A stretch of 64,000 bases of DNA. It comes from Pseudomonas putida (GTDB lineage Bacteria > Pseudomonadota > Gammaproteobacteria > Pseudomonadales > Pseudomonadaceae). The notes beneath the pieces were generated by a model. That model made no database searches. It was not told where the DNA came from and saw only the letters and a list, made by a program, of their open reading frames with translations. A program made the translations under genes and the position numbers. The stretch's first letter is position 1, and every line of letters starts with the position of its first letter. This document shows, piece by piece, positions 1-7,700 of this stretch. Location of the stretch: positions 248,001 to 312,000 of the forward strand of contig NZ_JAETZZ010000004.1 in NCBI RefSeq assembly GCF_022627325.1, written 5' to 3'.

Positions 1-2
1 AC

Positions 3-704
3 CCCTGCGTGCTGATGGGGGTGTCGCTGGCGGTGGTGATCGGCCTGATGACCTTCGTCGTACCCAAGCTCACCGAACAGTTTGCCCATGCCGGGCAGAG
101 CCTGCCGCTGATCACCTCCTTGCTGATCGGCCTGAGCCAGGGCCTGGTGCACGCCGGCCCCTGGCTGCTGGGGCTGGCGGCCCTCACGTCGCTGCTGGCC
201 AGCTGGTTGCTGCGCAAGCCGCACTGGTGCCTGCGCCGCGACGACCTGCTGTTGCGCCTGCCGCGCGCAGGCGGGCTGTTGCAGGTGCTGGAAAGTGCCC
301 GCCTGGCGCGCAGCCTGGCGATCCTCACCAGCAGCGGCGTCGCGCTGCTCGAAGCCTTGCAGGTGGCCACTGAAACCGTCGGCAACCGGCGCATCCGCCT
401 GGCCATGGAGCAGGTGCGCCAGCAGGTGCAGGGCGGCACCAGCCTGCACCGGGCGCTGGACGCCTGCCAGCAGTTCCCGCCCTTGCTGGTGAACATGGTC
501 GGCAGTGGCGAGGCCAGCGGCACCTTGGCCGACATGCTCGAGCGGGTGGCCGACGACCAGGAGCGTGGCTTTGCCCGCCAGGTGGATACGGCCATGGCGC
601 TTTTCGAACCCCTGATGATCCTGGTGATGGGCGCCGTCGTGCTGTTCATCGTGCTGGCGGTGCTGCTGCCGATCATGCAACTCAACCAGGGCCTGCAACT
701 GTAG
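3..704 (+). CDS. gspF: Type II secretion inner-membrane platform protein GspF (5' end outside window)
   Basis: The frame is open from the first bases of the window, so this is the C-terminal ~233 residues of a protein whose start lies upstream. GspF is the polytopic platform of the type II secretion system that contacts the GspE ATPase and GspL and drives pseudopilus assembly. The visible part has a hydrophobic segment near the window edge, a second around GPWLLGLAALTSLLASWLL, a soluble T2SSF domain with the typical LARSLAILTSSGV and VGSGEASG motifs, and a C-terminal membrane helix (MILVMGAVVLFIVLAVLLPI). The gene stops directly before the gspG leader. Family assignment is firm; the usual full length is about 400 residues, so roughly 40% is missing only because of the window edge. 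Confidence 0.93.
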   Translation, partial: PCVLMGVSLAVVIGLMTFVVPKLTEQFAHAGQSLPLITSLLIGLSQGLVHAGPWLLGLAALTSLLASWLLRKPHWCLRRDDLLLRLPRAGGLLQVLESARLARSLAILTSSGVALLEALQVATETVGNRRIRLAMEQVRQQVQGGTSLHRALDACQQFPPLLVNMVGSGEASGTLADMLERVADDQERGFARQVDTAMALFEPLMILVMGAVVLFIVLAVLLPIMQLNQGLQL

Positions 705-722
705 ATGACTAGGAGCAACCCC

Positions 723-1157
723 ATGCAGCATCGACGCAAGCGCCAACACGGCTTCACCCTGATGGAAATCATGGTGGTGATTTTCATCATCGGCCTGCTG
801 ATCGCCGTGGTTGCGCCCAGCGTGCTGGGCAACCAGGACAAGGCCATGCGGCAGAAAGTCATGGCCGACCTGAGCACGCTCGAGCAGGCGCTGGACATGT
901 ACCGGCTGGACAACCTGCGCTTTCCCAGCAATGAGCAAGGCCTGGCTGCGCTGGTGAAAAAACCGGCCCAGGAGCCGCTGCCGCGTGCCTGGCGCAGCGA
1001 TGGTTATGTACGCCGCCTGCCGGATGACCCGTGGGGCACCCCGTATCAGTACCGTATGCCTGGCGAGCATGGCCGGGTCGATGTGTATTCGTTGGGCGCC
1101 GATGGTGTGCCGGGCGGCGAAGGCCAGGACGCCGACCTGGGCAACTGGGCGCTGTGA
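723..1157 (+). CDS. gspG: Type II secretion major pseudopilin GspG
   Basis: This is the major pseudopilin of the type II secretion pseudopilus, made as a prepilin, cleaved and N-methylated by the prepilin peptidase, and polymerised in the periplasm. The N-terminus has a short basic leader ending in HG followed by FTLMEIMVVIFIIGLL, the class III cleavage site with the essential Glu at +5. The C-terminal half has the conserved GspG pattern (DNLRFPSNEQGL, DDPWGTPYQY, SLGADG), including the calcium-binding loop. I chose ATG 723 because AGGAG at 711-715 is 7 bases upstream. The in-frame ATG at 705 abuts the gspF stop and lacks a Shine-Dalgarno sequence. Length is 144 aa, normal for the family. Confidence 0.95.
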   Translation: MQHRRKRQHGFTLMEIMVVIFIIGLLIAVVAPSVLGNQDKAMRQKVMADLSTLEQALDMYRLDNLRFPSNEQGLAALVKKPAQEPLPRAWRSDGYVRRLPDDPWGTPYQYRMPGEHGRVDVYSLGADGVPGGEGQDADLGNWAL

Positions 1158-1160
1158 GCG

Positions 1161-1598
1161 ATGCGCCTGCAGCGCGGTTTCAGCCTGCTCGAATTGCTGG
1201 TGGTGCTGGCCATTGCCGGCCTCATGACCGGGCTTGCCGTGGCCTGGCTGGACAGCGGCAAAGCCAGCGTCGATCAGGCGTTGCAGCGGCTGGCTGTGCA
1301 GGTCCGCTCCCAGGCTGCACTGGCCCGGCATGCCGGGCAACTGCGCGGGTTGCGCTGGACCGGCCAGCGCCCAGAGTTCGTGCGGCGTGAGCGCGAGGGC
1401 TGGGTGGCCGAACCCGCGAGCGTTGGGGACTGGCCCAAAGGGCTGCGCCCTGACTGGCCGGCCAGCCTGCAGCCGCCTCTGCAGTTCACGCCGCAAGGGT
1501 GGGCTCAACCGGGTTCGGTGCGTTGGCACTGGGCGGGCGGCAGTCAGCGCTGGGCGTGGGGGCGTAACGGCCAGTTGCGTGTGGGGCTGGAACCATGA
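1161..1598 (+). CDS. gspH: Type II secretion minor pseudopilin GspH
   Basis: 145-aa minor pseudopilin. The leader is MRLQRG followed by FSLLELLVVLAIAGLMTGLAV, a prepilin-peptidase site with Glu at +5 and a hydrophobic assembly helix. The rest is a small soluble domain rich in Trp and Arg. Minor pseudopilins are thought to form or cap the pseudopilus tip. The assignment as H rather than I rests on position directly after gspG and on the GspH-like SLLELLVVLAI segment. The start lies 3 bases after the gspG stop and the 3' end overlaps gspI by 4 bases (ATGA), which indicates translational coupling in one operon. Confidence 0.85.
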   Translation: MRLQRGFSLLELLVVLAIAGLMTGLAVAWLDSGKASVDQALQRLAVQVRSQAALARHAGQLRGLRWTGQRPEFVRREREGWVAEPASVGDWPKGLRPDWPASLQPPLQFTPQGWAQPGSVRWHWAGGSQRWAWGRNGQLRVGLEP

Positions 1599-1963
1599 AG
1601 CGCAGGCAACAGGGCTTCACCCTGCTGGAGGTGACCGTGGCCCTGGCGATTGCCGCCGTGCTGGCGGTGATCACCAGCCAGGTTCTGCGCCAGCGCCTGG
1701 CCGTTCAGGACAGTGTGCAATGGCATCGCCTTGGCGTGCTGTGCGCTCGCGAGCTGCAGGCACGCTTTGCCGTGGAGCAGTACTGGCCGGCCAGCAACCA
1801 GCCCAGTGGTGTGTTGAACCAGGGCGGGCGGGCGTGCCACTGGCAGCTGCAGCTGCGCCGTACCGGAGTGCGCGACCTGCGTCGCGGCGAGATGCAACTG
1901 TATGCCGACCGCGATCAGCGCCTGCCGCTGGGCCAGTACACGGTTTTTCTGGAGCGTCCATGA
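1595..1963 (+). CDS. gspI: Type II secretion minor pseudopilin GspI
   Basis: 122-aa minor pseudopilin with leader MKRRQQG and FTLLEVTVALAIAAVLAV, again with Glu at +5. GspI is a core of the I-J-K tip complex that starts pseudopilus growth. The rest shows the GspI pattern of a short domain with one conserved Cys region (GVLCARELQARF) and an ACHWQLQL stretch. The gene overlaps gspH and gspJ by 4 bases at each end. The exact H/I/J letters come from order and size and could be off by one, but all three are clearly pseudopilins. Confidence 0.85.
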   Translation: MKRRQQGFTLLEVTVALAIAAVLAVITSQVLRQRLAVQDSVQWHRLGVLCARELQARFAVEQYWPASNQPSGVLNQGGRACHWQLQLRRTGVRDLRRGEMQLYADRDQRLPLGQYTVFLERP

Positions 1964-2550
1964 AGCGGCGGCAGGCAGGCTTGACCCTGATCGAACTGAT
2001 GGTGGCCATGGCCTTGACTGCGCTGCTTGGGGTCATGCTCGCGGCGCTGGTCAATGGCTGGCTCAAGGTTCGCGAGCGGCTGCAGGTGACGGGCCAGGAG
2101 AACAGTGTGCTGGAGTTCTGCCTGGCCCTGGAGCGGCGCTTCGACAGCCCGGTACTGCGCCGGGTGTATGAGCAACGCCTGCCACTGGCCAGCCGCTGGC
2201 TCGACTGGCAGCCCGACCGCCAGCAGTTGCTCTGGGTGGCTGCCACGGCTGTGCCTGAGGCCGAAGGTGGCTCGCGCCTGCAGCGCCAACGCCTGCGCTT
2301 CGACGCCCGTGAGCAGCGCCTGATACTGGAAACCTCGGCAGACTTGTACGCGGCCAGCGAACCCCGTTGGATCCTGCGTGAGCAACTGCAGCAGGTCAGT
2401 GCGCTGAATGTGCTTTATCACCAGGGAGGCCGCTGGCTGCCCTGGCCTTCTGATCAACCCGCGCACCCCGGCCGGGGTGTGCGCGTGCAATTGCAGCGCG
2501 ACGGAGCCCCCTATGTCTGCACCTTCACGCTCCCTTGGGGGCGTTCATGA
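1960..2550 (+). CDS. gspJ: Type II secretion minor pseudopilin GspJ
   Basis: 196-aa pseudopilin with leader MKRRQAG then LTLIELMVAMALTALLGVMLAAL and Glu at +5. It is the longest minor pseudopilin here, as expected for GspJ, with the family-like region FCLALERRFDSPVLRR after the helix and a long soluble beta domain ending APYVCTFTLPWGRS. The start ATG overlaps the gspI stop. The frame is open far upstream, but the prepilin leader and ATGA overlap fix the start at 1960. The following gene is gspL, so the usual gspK between J and L is missing here. Confidence 0.87.
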   Translation: MKRRQAGLTLIELMVAMALTALLGVMLAALVNGWLKVRERLQVTGQENSVLEFCLALERRFDSPVLRRVYEQRLPLASRWLDWQPDRQQLLWVAATAVPEAEGGSRLQRQRLRFDAREQRLILETSADLYAASEPRWILREQLQQVSALNVLYHQGGRWLPWPSDQPAHPGRGVRVQLQRDGAPYVCTFTLPWGRS

Positions 2551-3635
2551 AGCCTGAATGGCGTCGACGTGTGCCAGCGCGGCCATGGTTGCTGCTGCGC
2601 CCGGGCGTGGTCTGGGACTGGCTGTTGGTCGAAAACGGTGTGGCCCAACGGCAAGGGCAGGGCGAACCCCCGGCGAACCTGGGCGCACGGGTAGCGCTGA
2701 TCATCCCGGGCGAGCGGTGCAGCCAGTTTCAGCTGGCCGCACCGCCAGGCCTCAAACGTGACGAGTGGCCCATGCTGCTGGAAGACCACTTGCTGGAGAG
2801 CGCCGAACAGGTGCAGTGCGCTTGCCTCGCTCGCCAGGCAGGGCAGTTGCGCCTGTTGGCGGTAGCGCGGGCAGCGCTGGAGGGATGGCGTGGGCAGTGC
2901 AGCCAATGGGGGCTTGAGATCGAGCGCTGTTGGGCCGAGTTCCAGCTGTTGCCCACGCCTGAGCCCGGGACGGGCTGGCAGTGGCAGCGCGCACCTGGCT
3001 TGTGCCTGTACCTGGGGCACAGCGAAGAGGGGCATGCCCATTGGCTGGCCTGGCCTGACGCGCTGGGTGAGGTGCCGCAGCAGCCCTGGGGTAGCCTGCG
3101 TAATACCAGCCAGGTCGGGCGCTGGCCAGGTACCCTGGCGCCGCTCGACACCCTCCCAAGCCTGTTCCAGCGCCCCCGTCAGGCACGCTCCGCGCCCCGA
3201 ATGCCTGCCCTGCCGCGTGGGCTTGTTGTCGCCTGCCTGATGCTGGCCGTGGTGTGGTGCGGGCTATGGGCGGGCCAGCAATGGCGGCAGGTGCACACCT
3301 GGCGCGCGCAGGTGCTGGCCGTCACCGGCGCCCAGGCCAGCCCTGGGCAAGCGGCGCAGGCCCTCAAGCGCCTGCGCGAAAGCGAGCTGCAACAGCACCT
3401 GCGCGAGCGCCAGCTTCAAGACCTGCAGGCACGTCTGCAGGCCTGGCTGCATGAGCACCCAGGCTGGCGCTTGCAAGCGGTGCGCTATGACGGCCAGCGC
3501 TGGCACCTGCGCCTGCAGGGCGAGGGGGGCGAGCCGCCCTGGCACGAAATGGCCAGCGCCGCCGCAGCGGCGGTGCAGGTACTGAGCGCTGCACCCTCGG
3601 CACACGTGGTTTTCGATCTGGGAGCGCCAACATGA
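2547..3635 (+). CDS. gspL: Type II secretion inner-membrane protein GspL
   Basis: 362-aa bitopic protein. GspL links the cytoplasmic ATPase GspE to GspM and the pseudopilus. The N-terminal ~220 residues are soluble and have the weak actin-like GspL cytoplasmic fold pattern (WDWLLVENGV, VALIIPGERC). A single membrane helix follows at about residues 230-250 (GLVVACLMLAVVWCGLWAG), then a basic coiled-coil-like stretch rich in Arg, Gln and Leu and a small periplasmic domain. The ATG overlaps the gspJ stop (ATGA), preferred over a TTG 12 bases upstream. Similarity is judged from topology, size and position; motif conservation in this family is weak. Confidence 0.82.
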   Translation: MKPEWRRRVPARPWLLLRPGVVWDWLLVENGVAQRQGQGEPPANLGARVALIIPGERCSQFQLAAPPGLKRDEWPMLLEDHLLESAEQVQCACLARQAGQLRLLAVARAALEGWRGQCSQWGLEIERCWAEFQLLPTPEPGTGWQWQRAPGLCLYLGHSEEGHAHWLAWPDALGEVPQQPWGSLRNTSQVGRWPGTLAPLDTLPSLFQRPRQARSAPRMPALPRGLVVACLMLAVVWCGLWAGQQWRQVHTWRAQVLAVTGAQASPGQAAQALKRLRESELQQHLRERQLQDLQARLQAWLHEHPGWRLQAVRYDGQRWHLRLQGEGGEPPWHEMASAAAAAVQVLSAAPSAHVVFDLGAPT

Positions 3636-4018
3636 CCCGCGAGTGGTTTGAGCGTCATCGAATGTTGCTTGCCGGGTGCCTGATCGGCGTTCTGCTGGCG
3701 TTGCTGGTCCTGCGCCAGGGCGTGTCGCAATGGCGCGAGCTCAGCCAGTGGCATGGGCTGGCAGTGCAGGCCGCCGCCTTCCACAGCGGACCAGCCGTGA
3801 GCCTGGAGCGGCTGCGGCAGTCTGCCCAGGCCCGGCGCATCGACGTGGCCGAGGTCGAGGTGCAAGGCAAGGTGTGGCAGCTGCGCGGCCTGGTGGCCGA
3901 TGAGCAGGTGTTGCAGCGCTGGCTGCAGGCGTTGCGCGCAGAGGGGGCTCAGCCGTTGCAGTGGGGCTTGGAGCAGGATGCCAAAGGCCTGCGTTTCGAC
4001 GTGGTGGTGCAGCCATGA
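3632..4018 (+). CDS. gspM: Type II secretion protein GspM
   Basis: 128-aa small bitopic protein, with N-terminal cytoplasmic residues, one helix (MLLAGCLIGVLLALLVL) near residues 10-27 and a periplasmic ferredoxin-like domain. GspM partners GspL in the inner membrane. The gene overlaps gspL and gspN by 4 bases each. Size is slightly below the usual 150-170 residues. The call rests on topology and on its place directly after gspL. Confidence 0.78.
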   Translation: MTREWFERHRMLLAGCLIGVLLALLVLRQGVSQWRELSQWHGLAVQAAAFHSGPAVSLERLRQSAQARRIDVAEVEVQGKVWQLRGLVADEQVLQRWLQALRAEGAQPLQWGLEQDAKGLRFDVVVQP

Positions 4019-4674
4019 GCAGCCGTGGTCTGCTGTGGGCCGGGCTGGTGTTCAGCCTGACGTTGCTGGTGCAGTTGCCGGCATCCTGGGTTGCACTGGG
4101 CTTTGGCCTGCCGATGCAGGGGGTCAGCGGCAGCCTGTGGCAGGGCCAGGCGCAGCAGATCGGGCCTGTCGGGCCGGTGCGCTGGGCGTTGCAGCCGTGG
4201 CGCTTGCAGGCCAACGCACAGCTGGGCTTTCAGGGCCAGGGCTGGCAATTGCAGGCCGAAGGCTGGCCATGGCGCTGGCGGATGCACGTTACCGCAGAGG
4301 CTCCCCAGGCGAGTGTGCAGACCGCCTACCGCCTGGCCGGGCAGTGGCAGGGCACGCTGCGCCTGCAAGGCGCGGGGCGGCAGTGCCGTACCAGCGAAGG
4401 CCGCATCGCGGTCACTGACCTGGCTTTGAGCGAACCGTGGTCGCTGGGGTTGGGGCAGGGCTGGGTAGAAATGGATTGCCGCACAGGCTGGCGCCTGCAT
4501 GGGCAGCTGATACACCAGCGTGAGCATCGGTTGGCGCTGGATGCAGACCTTCTGGGGCGCCAGGCAGTGATAGCGGCCGAACTGCAGCCAGACGCCGCAC
4601 TTACACCGCTGCTGCGTGCTGCTCGGCTGCTGGGGCCACAGGCATTGACGGGGCAACAGACGTGGCGTTGGTAA
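4015..4674 (+). CDS. gspN: Type II secretion protein GspN-like
   Basis: 219-aa protein with one N-terminal membrane or signal-anchor helix (GLLWAGLVFSLTLLVQLPAS) and a beta-rich periplasmic part with the GspN feature of repeated short glycine-tryptophan strands (GVSGSLWQGQAQQIG). GspN is an accessory, non-universal type II component. ATG 4015 overlaps the gspM stop; the longer frame from 3961 is not supported. It is the last gene of the operon and is followed by an inverted repeat at 4700-4727. Confidence 0.78.
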   Translation: MSSRGLLWAGLVFSLTLLVQLPASWVALGFGLPMQGVSGSLWQGQAQQIGPVGPVRWALQPWRLQANAQLGFQGQGWQLQAEGWPWRWRMHVTAEAPQASVQTAYRLAGQWQGTLRLQGAGRQCRTSEGRIAVTDLALSEPWSLGLGQGWVEMDCRTGWRLHGQLIHQREHRLALDADLLGRQAVIAAELQPDAALTPLLRAARLLGPQALTGQQTWRW

Positions 4675-4699
4675 GCAGCGGTTGCCGGGCAGCTCATGG

Positions 4700-4727
4700 C
4701 CCTGTCGCCGGTTTGCCGGCGACAGGG
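4700..4727. terminator. Perfect 12-bp inverted repeat between convergent gspN and the haemagglutinin gene
   Basis: Arms CCCTGTCGCCGG (4700-4711) and CCGGCGACAGGG (4716-4727) are separated by TTTG. It lies between two converging genes and could end transcription in both directions. There is no good T-run, and the core GCCGGtttgCCGGC resembles the REP-type hairpins found elsewhere in this window, so it may be a REP-like element doing terminator duty. Confidence 0.6.
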
Positions 4728-4735
4728 GCTCTGGG

Positions 4736-7700
4736 TCAGTTGGCTTTGCCTTCAACCCCTGCAGCCCACTGCTCACTGCGGCTATGCCCACTGGTGCGTA
4801 GCAGGCCTAAGTCCAGTGCATTTTCGCCGTCTGCGGCGCCTTTGCCTTTGCTGATCTGGGCAATGGCGGTACCCAGGTCTACCGGCGAATTCGACGCATC
4901 GATCGATACATCGCGGCGGTAATCATTGCCGCTCAGCGTTTGCTGGGTCACCGCGCTGGCGGTGAGTGTGACGTCACCCATGGCCGATTGCACGCGTGCG
5001 CCCGTCAGGTGAGCGTCACCACCCACCGCAAGGTCTACCCCCTCGCTGCCCTTGAGCGTCGTCTGCTGGGCAACGCCATCACGCTGAACATGCGACACAT
5101 CGAGACTGAAGGTTGGCGAAACGCCAGGGTCGACCTTGGCCAGGGCAGAACCTGCTTTTTCGCTGACCTTGCCTCCCAGCGGCCCCGCGACGGCCGTGGC
5201 AGCGTTCACATAGCCCTGCGGGTTTTGCTCTTTGCTCAGCCGTGCATCGCCGTTTACGGTCAGGGTATCGACGCTGTCCTTGCGGCTGGCAATGCGCAGG
5301 TCGCCATCGATTGCGCCGCTGATGCGCCCGGCCTCCAGGCTCACGCCTTCGATGCGGGTGTCGCCGCGGCTGTGCAGGCCGATACGCTCGGCGCGCAGGT
5401 TGCCGGCGTTCCAGATCAGGTTGTCGCGTTTGTCCAGGTCGACCCGGGCACGCCCATGCAGCCCAAGGGTGTCGGTGTCGCCCTTGGACGTGTTGAAACC
5501 GGCGCCAGCGGTGATGTCCAGGTTGTCGCGGCGCTCGACAGTGGATGACGCTTCGACCAGCACACCGCCCTTGGCGGCGTCGATGTCGATGTACTCGGCC
5601 GATGCCTGCAGGCCCGCCAGGTGCACAGCGATGTCCTCGCGAGCGCGGCTGCCGAGGGTCAGTTTGCCCGCGCTTTGCAACTGCGCATCGATTGCCTGGC
5701 GAGCATCCTCGTTCTTCTTGCCGTGGTTGAAGTGGCCCCCGATGGCGCCACCTTGGGTGGTGCCGGTCTTCACGGCCAGCTCCAGACCGCCGCCCAGGCC
5801 CCCGCCGGTGGCCTGTTGGGTATTGCTCGCAGCCTTGATGTGCAAGCGGCCAGCGCTTTGCAGGAGGGTGTCACCGACCTTGGCCTCGCGGCTGCCGATA
5901 CGCGTGCCTTCGAGCAGCATGTCGCCCCCGCTGGACAGGCGCACTTGGCCTTTGCCGTCGATCTGCGCCACCTGGGCATGGGTTTGGGTTGCCTGCTCCC
6001 AGGCATGGTTGAGATAGCCCCGGCCGTCGACGCCAGTACTGCCCGGGCGGTTGCCGACCTTGGCCCAGGCGTTGCCATCGAGCTGGCGTGAGCGCTGTTG
6101 GGTGTGGTCGGTGGCTTGGGGCAGTGACAGGGTACCGGCACTCTGGATCAGCACATCACCTTCACCGCCCTCGATGCGCGTGCCTTCGTAGCGGCCATCG
6201 CTGCCCAGCTGAACTTGAATACCCTGTTGCCCATACAGGCTGCCCGGCACTGCAGTGCGGGCGACCGCCTGTTTGTCCTGCGAGCCGCCCTTGCCGGAAA
6301 CGCGTACGTTCAGGTCACTCCCCGAACTGGTATCCACGCGCAGGTCGCCACCGTAGGACAGGCGCTGGAGGCTATCCTCCCGGGTGTTTTCGGCGGCGCG
6401 CAGTTGGTGGTGCTGCGCGTCGACCTGCAGGGCGCCGGCGTTGGCGCGCCAGGCGGTGCCCTGGTCATCGAGGGTATCGGCCTTGACCTTCACGCTTGCC
6501 CCTGCCAGTTCGCTCACCTGGGCAAAGCCGCGGCGCTGGTTTTCCAAGCGCTTGAGGTGGTCGAGGGTCATGTCGCCGCCACCGCTCGGTGCCACCATTG
6601 CGTCTTCGGGCGAGGCCTGCTGGAAGCGCGCTGCTTCTTCACCCTGGACCAAGCGTTCGATCGGCCGGGTCACGTCACGGTACTCCAGGCTGGCGCCGAG
6701 GCTGCCTGCCCCGTCATTGCGTTGCACTTCACGGTCATGGGTGTCCTGCACGGCACGGTTGTCGATGCGTTTGGCAGTGATCTCGAGGGTGTTGCCTGCG
6801 TTGGCGCTTGCCGCTTCGGTGATCAATTCGTCGGCGCTGAGCTTCAGGTCGCCGCTGGCCTGCAAACGGGTGCGTTGCGTCTTGCTGTCGCGCTCGGTGA
6901 CGCCTTCGTTGTTGCGATGGCCTTCGAACAGGCTGCCCAGCCGGTCGATACCGCCAGTCACCTTCAGGCCGTTGCCGCTGTGGGTAGAGCCGCTGGACGA
7001 CTCGCGCTCGTTGCGTGTGGCGCCAAGGGTCAGCTGTTTGGCCTGCACGTCCAGGTCGCCGGCTTTGGCCTGTACGCTGGAGCCGTTGACCTGCAGGTGC
7101 GCGCCGCTGTTCAGGCCAACCGTAGCGCCCGTCAATTCGCTGGCCACCTGCGATGTTTCACGCTGTTGGGCTGTGGTGGTGACGACTTCGTAAGCAATGC
7201 CTGCGGCGTACTGGCGCGACTCGGGCTTGCCGTCTTCGGCCGTTTCGGTCTGTTTGGCGCTGGCCGTGAAACCGCGTCGCTGGCTGCTTGTTTGGCTTTC
7301 ACCGCGTGACTGCGTGCTGCCAATCGACAGGCCGCCCTTGGCCTCGACCTGCAGATGCCCGCCGGCCGTCACTTTCGAACCCTGGATACGCAATTCTTCA
7401 GCACTGGCCAGCCGCAGGTTGCTGGCAGAGCTGACGTCACTGCCCAACACCTGCTGCTTGTGTTGCGTGCGCTCGCGATCGTTGCCGATCAGGCCGAACA
7501 GCTTGCTGTTGCTGTCGCGCTCGGTGGCAACGGTGCTGGCGTGGTCTGCGTCGATCGCCAAGGCGCCTTTGTCGCTGTGCAGCACCGCGTCTTGGGCGCC
7601 GTGGACGTTGCTGCCCTTGATGCTCACCTGTTCGGCCGCAACCTTCAGCTTGGCATCGGCCGTGACCGCGCTGCCGGCCAGGCGCTGCCCTTGGGTATCG

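Noticed and set aside
1234..1959. Apparent N-terminal extension of GspJ giving a 438-aa protein
   Set aside because: The extension overlaps gspH and gspI out of frame; the prepilin leader and ATGA overlap place the GspJ start at 1960.
4736..5200. CDI-type toxin and immunity genes at the end of TpsA
   Set aside because: No VENN motif, no distinct C-terminal domain and no small gene before the convergent gspN.
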